Source: JACDAE01 sp034438015 (lineage in GTDB: Bacteria > Chloroflexota > Ktedonobacteria > Ktedonobacterales > Ktedonobacteraceae). From it: a DNA stretch of 41,852 nucleotides. The translations under genes and the position numbers were made by a program. The stretch's first letter is position 1. Every line of letters begins with the position of its first letter. Positions 1-6,947 of the stretch are shown here, in pieces. The notes under the pieces are model-generated. The model was not told the DNA's origin, searched no databases, and saw only the letters and a program-made list of their open reading frames with translations. The stretch spans positions 1-41,852 of the forward strand of contig DAOTTD010000095.1 in assembly GCA_034438015.1 (NCBI GenBank), given 5' to 3'.

Positions 1-116
1 AACGTGTCGTCGGTGCTTATGACAAAGGCCAAATCATTGAGGAGCCGGATGCGTTAAAAGGCGCACGTCCGGTTTTGAAGACGAGTAGGAGGGGCGACCC
101 TCCTGCTTAGTTTAAC
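1..116 (+). mobile_element. Group II intron, 3' end (domains V and VI)
   Basis: The sequence at 42-76 folds as a canonical group II intron domain V: GAGCCGGA at 42-49 pairs with the UCCGGUUU region at 68-75, and an inner stem TGCGTT/GGCGCA is capped by an AAAA loop in place of the usual GAAA. The AGC triad at the base and a two-base CG bulge are present. Domain VI follows at 81-111: a stem around 85-93/98-106 with a GCGA tetraloop, and A109 bulged seven bases before the AC dinucleotide at 115-116. That matches a branch-point adenosine and 3' splice site. Only the 3' end is in the window, so the intron-encoded reverse transcriptase, if any, lies upstream. The fold was read by hand. Confidence 0.85.
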
Positions 117-452
117 AACCGCAAGGACCACATGATGACAGTCTGCAAGCTCGCCCTGGCGAACCTGGCCATGTGGGCTCGTGATCAGTGTTTTCCTGCT
201 TCTTTCGCTCATGCGACCTGGGCCCGCTTAGCCCCTTTCTTCCAACTTCCCGGAAGTATCACTTCTTCTCGGCATGCGGTGTCTGTGCAACTCTGTCCGT
301 TTAATGATCGACAACACAACCGTGATCTCTCGCTGCTGTGCCAACGCGTCAATGAGAAGCAACTCCATTTGCCTGATGGTCGTCTGCCTCTCTTTTCCAT
401 CCGGGAGATAGCTCGTCCCATTCTACATCAGCAGCAACGGCTCAATGCCTGA
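117..452 (+). pseudogene. Transposase-like C-terminal exon downstream of the intron
   Basis: An open frame of about 110 codons begins exactly at the predicted intron 3' splice site, reads through the ATGs at 132 and 135, and stops at 450-452. There is no Shine-Dalgarno sequence before those ATGs, so this looks like the downstream exon of an interrupted gene and not a free gene. The product is basic and rich in Trp, Leu and Pro, with segments such as ARDQCFPASFAHATW and FNDRQHNRDLSLLCQRVNE that resemble C-terminal parts of bacterial transposases from memory. No catalytic DDE motif is in the visible part. The family assignment is uncertain; the exon reading follows from the frame and intron geometry. 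Confidence 0.42.
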
Positions 453-529
453 CACCCTGGTAATCACCCACGGAATTCGTTAGAATGGAGTATCTACTCA
501 CTCCACATTCACAAAAAGGACTCAGATTT

Positions 530-1633
530 ATGCATGATATCCGTATCGAGCGCTGGGCCAAAGCGCTGGTAGAATACTCCCTCTACGTCAAGCCGGGCGA
601 CGTTGTGGCGATCAACGCCACGCCGGAGGCCGCTCCGCTTGTCGAGGCCGTTTACCGCGAGGTGCTGCGCGCCGGAGCCCATCCTCTGCCGCAGATCAGC
701 CTGGAGAACCTTGAGGAAATTCTTCTGCGCGAGGGTAGCGATGCGCAACTGACCTGGGCGAACCCCATACAGAATGCGCTGGTCGGAGAGATCAACGCCC
801 GGCTCAGCATCCTATCGAGCAGCAATACAAAAGCATTGAGCAACATTGATCCTGCACGGGGCGCTCTCCGCCGCCAATCGGTGCGCAGGACGTGGCGCAC
901 ACTGCAGCAGCGGGAGCAGGAGGGCAGTTTCCGCTGGAGCCTGACACTCTATCCCACCGTTGGCTATGCTCAGGATAGCAACATGTCCTTGCACGAGTTC
1001 GAGGAGTTCGTCTTCGATGTCTGCCTCCTCAACGATCCCGATCCGGTGGCACGCTGGCGCGAACTGTCCGCGCAGCAGCAGCGGCTCGTGGACTGGCTGA
1101 TGGGTCATAAACGGGTACACATTCTGGGCGAGGGGACCGATCTGGCGCTCTCGATCGAGGGGCGCATCTTTATCAATAGCGACGGCAAGCGCAACTTTCC
1201 CAGCGGCGAGTTCTTCACCGGTCCGGTCGAGGATAGCGCGAACGGCGTCATCCAATACGATATTCCTTCGACGTACGATGGGCGCGCCGTTGACGGCATA
1301 CGGCTGGTCTTCCACGATGGTCGTGTGACCGAGGCCAGCGCGCGCCAGGGGCAGGACTATCTCCTACGGATGCTGGAACTGGACGAGGGCGCGCGCTACC
1401 TCGGCGAGTTCGCCTTCGGCAACAATATGCGCGTCACGCGCGGCACCCGCAATATCCTTTTCGACGAGAAGATGGGCGGGACGGTACACCTGGCGCTTGG
1501 CAATAGCTATCCTGAGACCGGTGGACTGAACCATTCAGCGCTGCACTGGGATATGATCTGCGATCTGCGCCAGAAGGGCGAGGTATGGGTCGACGATACG
1601 CTCTTTTTAAAGGATGGCAAGCTAGTTGTTTAG
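530..1633 (+). CDS. M29-family metallo-aminopeptidase
   Basis: This 367-residue protein fits the thermophilic-type M29 aminopeptidases, cytoplasmic enzymes that use two divalent metals to remove N-terminal residues from peptides. Probable metal-ligand positions are visible in the C-terminal half: Glu227 in PSGEFFTGP, Glu293 in LGEFAFG, His320 in TVHLALGNSY, and the His339/Asp341 pair in LHWDM. The order and spacing match the family. The ATG at 530 is preferred over an in-frame ATG at 485 because AAAAGGA lies nine bases before it, and the product then starts with the usual family N-terminus (HDIRIERWAKALVEYSL). It precedes the Cox-like genes on the same strand but is separated by a palindromic repeat, so co-transcription is doubtful. 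Confidence 0.88.
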   Translation: MHDIRIERWAKALVEYSLYVKPGDVVAINATPEAAPLVEAVYREVLRAGAHPLPQISLENLEEILLREGSDAQLTWANPIQNALVGEINARLSILSSSNTKALSNIDPARGALRRQSVRRTWRTLQQREQEGSFRWSLTLYPTVGYAQDSNMSLHEFEEFVFDVCLLNDPDPVARWRELSAQQQRLVDWLMGHKRVHILGEGTDLALSIEGRIFINSDGKRNFPSGEFFTGPVEDSANGVIQYDIPSTYDGRAVDGIRLVFHDGRVTEASARQGQDYLLRMLELDEGARYLGEFAFGNNMRVTRGTRNILFDEKMGGTVHLALGNSYPETGGLNHSALHWDMICDLRQKGEVWVDDTLFLKDGKLVV

Positions 1634-1652
1634 AGTCAGGTAACGGCTAAAC

Positions 1653-1682
1653 TTGCTAACTCTCCTTGCTATAGCTTAGAAT
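1653..1682 (+). promoter_or_regulatory. Weak sigma-70-like promoter before the MoxR gene
   Basis: TTGCTA at 1653-1658 and TAGAAT at 1677-1682 are separated by 18 bases. This is a fair match to -35/-10 elements, but a palindromic repeat of about 170 bases lies between it and the MoxR start, so its role is uncertain. Confidence 0.3.
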
Positions 1683-1707
1683 ATGAGTACTACACCATTG
1701 AACAAGG

Positions 1708-1875
1708 GTAACTATTCAGTAGGGGTCTGCTGACTCCTCAGCGCCTTCGGCGCTTCGCAAGCGGTTTCGTGTGGTTGGCGAGATGGCGGCGCGCCGCCAT
1801 CTCGCCAACCACACGAAGACTCGCGCGAGCCGCAGAGCGGCGAGGAGTCAGGAACAAGGATTCTTGAATAGTTAC
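1708..1875. repeat. Large palindromic (MITE-like) element
   Basis: The ends are inverted copies (GTAACTATTC at 1708-1717, GAATAGTTAC at 1866-1875). Inside, TGACTCCTC at 1731-1739 faces GAGGAGTCA at 1842-1850. The core has 24-base arms at about 1768-1791 and 1792-1815 forming a nearly perfect palindrome. Each half also holds a small hairpin, AGCGCCTTCGGCGCT on the left. An 8-base direct repeat, GAACAAGG, occurs at 1700-1707 and 1852-1859. This may mark a nested insertion boundary, since it does not coincide with the outer inverted ends. There is no coding potential. Related pieces occur at 22313 and 34501. Confidence 0.75.
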
Positions 1876-1911
1876 TGATAACCGTCATTTATCATACCCT
1901 GGAGGCTTGCG

Positions 1912-2823
1912 TTGCAGCAGGAACAACCGATTACTTTCGAGACCATTGAAGATGTCCAACGCGCCATGTTTGCGCAGGATTATATCGCGGACCGCAGCCT
2001 GGCAACAGCGGTCTTCCTGGCCCTGAAACGACGCAAGCCGCTTCTGCTGGAGGGCGAACCGGGTGTCGGTAAGACGGAGGTCGCCAAGGTGCTGGCGGCG
2101 TTGCTCGGGACACGCCTGATCCGCCTGCAATGCTATGAAGGCATCGATATCAATACAGCCGTCTATGAATGGAACTACACACGCCAGATGCTGCACATCC
2201 GCATGCTGGAGGCGAACAGCACCGATCGCCAGGAGGAGCTGAAGGAGATCTTTGGACGCGACTTCCTGATCGAGCGCCCGCTGCTACAGGCTATTGATCC
2301 CACTAATAGCAAGGCGCCCGTACTGCTCATCGACGAACTGGACCGCAGCGACGAGGAGTTCGAGGCGTACCTGCTCGAATTGCTCTCCGATTTCCAGATC
2401 ACCATCCCCGAGATCGGTACGATCCGCGCACAGGAGCCGCCGTTCGTGATCATCACGTCCAACCGTACGCGCGAGATTCACGACGCGTTGCGGCGGCGCT
2501 GCCTCTACTACTGGATCGACTTCCCGACGCTGGAGAAGGAATTCTCGATCGTCATGGCGCGCATGCCCGGCGTCCCCGAACGGCTGGCGAGGCAGGTCTG
2601 CACCTTCGTACGCGAACTGCGCAGCGTCGATCTCTACAAAGCGCCCGGCGTCGCCGAGACGCTGGACTGGATCGGCTCCCTACTGGCCCTGCGCCAGCTC
2701 GATCTCGTCGAGGGCCCCGTGCGCGATTCGCTCGGTGCGCTGCTGAAATACCAGGATGATGTGCTGCGCGTGGGCGGCAATGATCTGGGCAAGCTGATCC
2801 AGAAAGTGCGGGGAGCATCCTGA
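1912..2823 (+). CDS. MoxR-family AAA+ ATPase, CoxD-like
   Basis: The product is a 303-residue AAA+ ATPase of the MoxR group. It has Walker A GEPGVGKT at residues 48-55, Walker B LLIDEL with Asp141/Glu142, a sensor-1 Asn184 in ITSN, and an Arg-rich RRR at 194-196. The start is a TTG with GGAGG six bases upstream (1901-1905). MoxR ATPases act with a VWA-domain partner as metal-insertion or assembly chaperones. The gene directly downstream, four bases after the stop, encodes such a partner. Together with the two XdhC-type genes, the set corresponds to CoxD, CoxE and CoxF, which mature the Mo/Cu centre of aerobic CO dehydrogenase. The Cox role is inferred from gene order; MoxR identity is secure. 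Confidence 0.9.
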   Translation: MQQEQPITFETIEDVQRAMFAQDYIADRSLATAVFLALKRRKPLLLEGEPGVGKTEVAKVLAALLGTRLIRLQCYEGIDINTAVYEWNYTRQMLHIRMLEANSTDRQEELKEIFGRDFLIERPLLQAIDPTNSKAPVLLIDELDRSDEEFEAYLLELLSDFQITIPEIGTIRAQEPPFVIITSNRTREIHDALRRRCLYYWIDFPTLEKEFSIVMARMPGVPERLARQVCTFVRELRSVDLYKAPGVAETLDWIGSLLALRQLDLVEGPVRDSLGALLKYQDDVLRVGGNDLGKLIQKVRGAS

Positions 2824-2826
2824 CCT

Positions 2827-4173
2827 ATGAACGCACAGCCTGAGGATAACGGCGCACACAAGACGACCCTGGAGATGCGACCGCTCGACATTGAGCGGGG
2901 TGAGCGCCTGCTCTTTCGCCTGACCGAATTCGGACGCATTCTCTGGGAAACGGGCATCAACGTCGGACCAGGACAGATGCTGGACCTCGCGGAGACGCTG
3001 AGCTACGTCGATCTGACCAGCAAAGAGGAGTTCTACGATGCGCTCAAGTGCTGCCTGCTGACGAAACACGAGCAGGAGCCTATCTTCAACCAGATGTTCG
3101 AGTACTACTGGTTCGTCCGCGACAAACCGGATAAGAAGAAAGACGATAAAAAGGGAGCGGCCAGGCGCCAGGAGCGCCAACTGCGCCTGCCGCCCTCCGA
3201 ACGCAAGCGCCTGGCCGAGCACATGAACAGCAGCGAGTTGAAGAAAGAGACCCACACCGAACTGCGCCAGAACAACAAGCGCCGCGCACAGGACGACGAT
3301 CAGCGCAACGACGACATGGGCAAGCCACAGGGAACGGCCTATACCGCCATCGAGTACCTGCGCAAGAAGGATTTCGAGAACTTCACCTGGGAGGAGGTGC
3401 AGGAGGCCAAAAGGTTGATGGCCGAGATGCGCTGGCACCTGGGTATGCGACCGACGCGCCGTAAAGCGCCCGCGAAGAAGGGTTCATATCCCGATATGCG
3501 CCGCATCGTGCGCCGCAACCTGAAGTATGGCGCGGAACTGATCGAATTGACGTGGCGCAAAACAAAGGCCAAACCGCGCCCGCTGGTCATCATCTGCGAC
3601 ATTAGCGGCTCCATGAGCCTCTATTCGCGCCTGCTACTGCACTTCGTGCACACCATCTCCAATGGCCTGATGAACGTCGAAGCCTTCGTCTTCGGCACCC
3701 GGCTCACGCGCATCACGCGCCAGTTGAAAAGGCGCGATGTCGACGATGCCGTGCGCGACGTGTCCAAATCAGTCCAGGACTGGTCGGGCGGCACACGTAT
3801 CGGCGACGCGCTGCACTTCTTCAACCACCACTGGGCGAAACGCGTCCTGGGGCGCGGCGCAGTCGTGCTGATCATCAGCGATGGCTGGGACCGTGGCGAG
3901 TCCGATGTGCTAGGCGTCGAGATGGACCGCCTGCAGCACAGTTGCCACCGCCTCATCTGGCTCAATCCCTTGCTTGGCTCGCCCGACTACCGACCGTTGA
4001 CGATCGGTATGAAAACGGCCCTGCCCTTTATCGATAATTTCTTGCCTGTCCATAACCTCGATAGCCTGATCAGCCTGGGCAACCTGCTCTCCAGTATCGA
4101 CGATAGCAGGCCGGAACGCAGTCCCGCCGCCCGGCGCAAAGCGGTCGAGGCGTGGAGCAAGCGAAAACCTTAG
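2827..4173 (+). CDS. VWA-domain protein, CoxE-like
   Basis: This 448-residue protein has an N-terminal helical region, a highly charged Lys/Arg/Glu/Asp stretch at about 99-220, and a C-terminal von Willebrand factor A domain from about 250. The VWA MIDAS motif is complete: DISGSMS with Asp258, Ser260 and Ser262. Downstream come a WSGGTRIGDAL segment that probably supplies the MIDAS threonine and a LIISDGWDRG segment typical of CoxE-type VWA proteins. It starts four bases after the MoxR stop, so the two are almost certainly co-translated and work as an ATPase-VWA pair. In CO-oxidising bacteria this pair assembles the CuSMo centre of CO dehydrogenase; here the client enzyme is not in the window. 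Confidence 0.88.
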   Translation: MNAQPEDNGAHKTTLEMRPLDIERGERLLFRLTEFGRILWETGINVGPGQMLDLAETLSYVDLTSKEEFYDALKCCLLTKHEQEPIFNQMFEYYWFVRDKPDKKKDDKKGAARRQERQLRLPPSERKRLAEHMNSSELKKETHTELRQNNKRRAQDDDQRNDDMGKPQGTAYTAIEYLRKKDFENFTWEEVQEAKRLMAEMRWHLGMRPTRRKAPAKKGSYPDMRRIVRRNLKYGAELIELTWRKTKAKPRPLVIICDISGSMSLYSRLLLHFVHTISNGLMNVEAFVFGTRLTRITRQLKRRDVDDAVRDVSKSVQDWSGGTRIGDALHFFNHHWAKRVLGRGAVVLIISDGWDRGESDVLGVEMDRLQHSCHRLIWLNPLLGSPDYRPLTIGMKTALPFIDNFLPVHNLDSLISLGNLLSSIDDSRPERSPAARRKAVEAWSKRKP

Positions 4174-4232
4174 TACCAACAAAACTATAAGAAATATCCG
4201 TTTCTCTATCCTGGAAGAAAGGATGCAAACAC

Positions 4233-4550
4233 ATGCGTGACGTATTACCCGATATCGAGAAATGGCGTACCAACGGAGAACGGGTCGCGCTGGCGACCGT
4301 CGTGAGCATGGCGGGCTCGGCCCCACGCAAACCCGGTGCCAAACTGGCGGTGAGCGAAAAAGGCGAACTCTCGGGCTCGGTCAGCGGCGGCTGCGTTGAG
4401 CCGGCAGTCGTGCAGGCCGCCATGGAAGTCATGAAGAGCGGGAAGCCGCAGATGCTCGAATTTGGCATCACCGAAGAGCAGAACATTGAGCAGATCGGGC
4501 TCGCCTGTGGCGGCACGATCCATGTCTTCGTCGAGCGCCTCGATTGGTGA
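4233..4550 (+). CDS. XdhC/CoxF N-terminal-domain protein (short form)
   Basis: This 105-residue protein consists only of the XdhC_CoxI N-terminal module. It has the family signature GSVSGGCVEPAV with the conserved Cys, preceded by VALATVVSMAGSAPRKPGAKL. XdhC proteins bind molybdenum cofactor and help its sulfuration and insertion into molybdenum hydroxylases. Full-length XdhC has this domain plus a Rossmann domain; here the Rossmann part is absent and is supplied by the next gene. It follows the CoxE-like gene by about 60 bases and belongs to the same probable operon. The split is a real gene arrangement and not an obvious frameshift: each gene has its own start and the second has its own RBS. 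Confidence 0.82.
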   Translation: MRDVLPDIEKWRTNGERVALATVVSMAGSAPRKPGAKLAVSEKGELSGSVSGGCVEPAVVQAAMEVMKSGKPQMLEFGITEEQNIEQIGLACGGTIHVFVERLDW

Positions 4551-4661
4551 CGCTTGTGGGGAATGTCGTGGGAGTCGGTTCCCACGGCTCCCAGGGCGCG
4601 CCATCCCGTTGTTTCGTCGCCTTCACTTCCAGAGAGCGTTTATGCAAAGAGGAGTTTAGAG

Positions 4662-5405
4662 ATGAGCGAACTATACGAAGAACTCAAAGATCTGTTGGGC
4701 AAAGAAAAGGGTGTCGCGCTGGCAACGGTGGTGCGAGGGCCAGAGCATGTCGGTGCCAAACTCCTCGTGTTCCCCGATGGGACGACGCACGGCACGCTTG
4801 GCAGCAAGGAGCTCGACGAACGGGTCCGCGTAGATGCCGAGCGCGCCATCTGGAGCTCCGACGCGAATACACATACCTATCAGGTCGCGACTCAGCCCTT
4901 CGACGTCTTCATCGAAGGCTTCCCACCTCTGCCTGTGCTCATTATAGTCGGCGCCGGACACATCGCGATCCCGCTGACTACCTTTGCGAAAACCCTCGAC
5001 TACCGCGTGGTAGTGATCGACGCGCGCGCCGCCTTCGCCACGCGCGAACGCTTTCCCCATGCCGACGAGCTCATCGTCGCGTGGCCCGACGAGGTATTGG
5101 AGAAGATGGACATCAATCCGTCCACCTCTATAGCGGTCTTGACGCACGATCCGAAGTTCGATGAGCCCACGTTGAAGGTCGTGCTCTCGCGGCGCGCTGG
5201 CTACGTCGGTGCTATCGGCAGTCGCAAAACAGGCGAGGAACGCGCGGAACGCCTCAAGCAACAGGGTCTGACGGATGAGCAGGTCGGACGCATTCATGGT
5301 CCCATCGGACTGAGTATCGGGGCCACCACGCCCGAAGAGATCGCCCTGGCAATTATGGCTGAGATCGTCGCCCAGCGCCATGGCAAAGTCGAAACACTCG
5401 CCTGA
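4662..5405 (+). CDS. XdhC/CoxF-family protein with Rossmann domain
   Basis: The 247-residue product carries a degenerate copy of the XdhC N-terminal domain (about 1-80) that lacks the SGGC motif, followed by a Rossmann-type XdhC C-terminal domain. The latter has GAGHIA at 97-102, then VVIDAR, a conserved LTHDPKFDEPTL segment and the family motif YVGAIGSRKT. It ends with GLSIGATTPEEIALAIMAEI, also typical of XdhC. The ATG at 4662 is chosen because AGGAG lies about eight bases before it; a longer in-frame reading from 4554 has no such site. With the short XdhC protein upstream it probably forms a two-polypeptide molybdenum-cofactor maturation factor. Confidence 0.88.
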   Translation: MSELYEELKDLLGKEKGVALATVVRGPEHVGAKLLVFPDGTTHGTLGSKELDERVRVDAERAIWSSDANTHTYQVATQPFDVFIEGFPPLPVLIIVGAGHIAIPLTTFAKTLDYRVVVIDARAAFATRERFPHADELIVAWPDEVLEKMDINPSTSIAVLTHDPKFDEPTLKVVLSRRAGYVGAIGSRKTGEERAERLKQQGLTDEQVGRIHGPIGLSIGATTPEEIALAIMAEIVAQRHGKVETLA

Positions 5406-5456
5406 ACCAAAAATATCCATCTGTAACTTCTGGTACTCTCAAACGTTTGAATACTA

Positions 5457-5485
5457 TGGACTACCTGTACAGTTATCGATATAAT
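5457..5485 (+). promoter_or_regulatory. Sigma-70-type promoter for the LCP gene
   Basis: TGGACT at 5457-5462 and a perfect TATAAT at 5480-5485 are separated by 17 bases, in the gap after the XdhC gene and about 80 bases before the LCP start. This suggests that the envelope genes are a transcription unit separate from the cox-like genes. Confidence 0.6.
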
Positions 5486-5566
5486 GGGTATCAGGATAGC
5501 AAGTGTATAACGAGTGTCAGGCTGCTTCATATTCTTTGAAAGCGCTTTTTCAGAAAAGGATACTCA

Positions 5567-6919
5567 ATGTCAGATCAATACTATAATAGCTACGATCCGA
5601 CTGAGCCGCTTCATCCGGAAGGGCAGCGTCCACCGGAGCAGGGCAAGTTCGTTGTAGGCAATTTTCAAAATACACCTGACTCATCTTCAAGGCGACCTTA
5701 TCAAAATCCAGTGCAGCCCCCCTGGGGGCAGGGCTATCCACAGAGGCAGCCCAATCAGCTACAGGATACCATCTATCCACAGCCGGGAAGACAGCAGGTT
5801 CCGCCGCCAACTTCGTATCCCAACGACAATAGATATCAGCAATACCCAAACTACCCACAGCCCGGACAGATGGGCAATAGACCGGGGCTTCCACCGAAGC
5901 GACGCAGACGTGGCAAAGGCTGCCTGATCACCAGCGTAGTGCTACTCATTCTCGTCGCCGCGCTGGTCATTGGGGGCATCGTCACCTCACAGCGTGTCCT
6001 GGCCTTTGGCTCCGCCATCTCGCCCCAGGCACCGCTCAGCTCCCAGCTCGATATGAGCACCAATGACCGCACGAATCTGCTGGTGATGGGCTATGGCGGT
6101 ACAGGCCACGACGGCGCCTACCTGACCGACTCGGATATGGTCATCAGTACACTGCCACAGAGCCACCATACCTCCCTGATCTCCGTGCCACGCGACCTGT
6201 TGGTGCAGTATCCACCCAACTCCGGACAATACACCAAGCTGAACGCCGTTTACACATTGGCATCTAACGGCAATGCGCATCGTGTAGCAGGCGGCGATGC
6301 GGTGGCAGCCAAGATCTCGCTCGTCACCGGGCTGAATGTCAAGTATTGGATGACGATCAACTTCACCGGCTTCCGCGACTTGATCAACGCCATTGGAGGC
6401 ATCGATGTGAACGTAATGCAACCTTTCAATGCCTGCTACCCAAAGAACGACGACCCCAACGTCAATGCATCCTGGATCAAGGTCCAGTTCAACAAGGGTG
6501 TGCAGCATATGAACGGCGAAACAGCTATTCGTTACGCACGCGCACGCGAGCCGCTTGCAGTTTGCGGCATGGGTAACTCTGAGAATCTTGCTCAGTTGAC
6601 GGACTTCGCGCGCTCTCAGCGCCAGCAGGATATCATGAAAGCGGCGCTCGCCAGGGTCAAGCAGGTATCCACGTGGCCCAGCTTCTTCAATGCGTTAACC
6701 GCGCTGCAAAAAACAATTTACACCAACCTGTCCCTGTCCGACCTGGCGCGGTTTGTGCTGGCGATGGACCTGAATGATCCCAAAACGCCGCATATCGGCC
6801 TGACCAATGGCAACGTGCTACAGGACGCAAACCTGAGCGACGGCACGTACGTCCTGGAACCACAGGGCGGCGATTGGACCCAGATTCCAAAATATATCAA
6901 CCAGCGTTTATACAATTAA
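5567..6919 (+). CDS. LytR-CpsA-Psr (LCP) family cell-wall ligase
   Basis: The 450-residue protein has a cytoplasmic Pro/Gln/Tyr-rich tail (1-110), a basic KRRRRGK stop, one membrane segment (about 119-140), and an extracellular LCP domain beginning near NLLVMGYGG. The domain shows family hallmarks: TDSDMVISTL, the SVPRDL motif with the phosphate-binding Arg, LINAIGGIDVNV, and MNGETAIRYARAR. LCP enzymes transfer undecaprenyl-phosphate-linked glycopolymers to peptidoglycan or surface proteins. AAAAGGA precedes the ATG. The stop is followed 28 bases later by the pseudokinase-FHA gene, so the two probably form an operon. The disordered tail is a candidate phosphorylation or docking platform, an inference from composition. 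Confidence 0.9.
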   Translation: MSDQYYNSYDPTEPLHPEGQRPPEQGKFVVGNFQNTPDSSSRRPYQNPVQPPWGQGYPQRQPNQLQDTIYPQPGRQQVPPPTSYPNDNRYQQYPNYPQPGQMGNRPGLPPKRRRRGKGCLITSVVLLILVAALVIGGIVTSQRVLAFGSAISPQAPLSSQLDMSTNDRTNLLVMGYGGTGHDGAYLTDSDMVISTLPQSHHTSLISVPRDLLVQYPPNSGQYTKLNAVYTLASNGNAHRVAGGDAVAAKISLVTGLNVKYWMTINFTGFRDLINAIGGIDVNVMQPFNACYPKNDDPNVNASWIKVQFNKGVQHMNGETAIRYARAREPLAVCGMGNSENLAQLTDFARSQRQQDIMKAALARVKQVSTWPSFFNALTALQKTIYTNLSLSDLARFVLAMDLNDPKTPHIGLTNGNVLQDANLSDGTYVLEPQGGDWTQIPKYINQRLYN

Positions 6920-6947
6920 GCAATCGAGGAGAAGAGGAATGTAGCAG

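Noticed and set aside
485..529. Upstream 15-codon extension of the M29 aminopeptidase
   Set aside because: The ATG at 530 has a good ribosome site and matches the family N-terminus; the ATG at 485 does not.
2680..3438. A 252-codon minus-strand frame opposite the MoxR and VWA genes
   Set aside because: It is an antisense shadow of two well-supported genes in GC-rich codons and has no recognisable motif.
4671..5420. A 249-codon minus-strand frame opposite the second XdhC gene
   Set aside because: The plus-strand frame has full XdhC motifs and a ribosome site; the antisense reading has no domain pattern.
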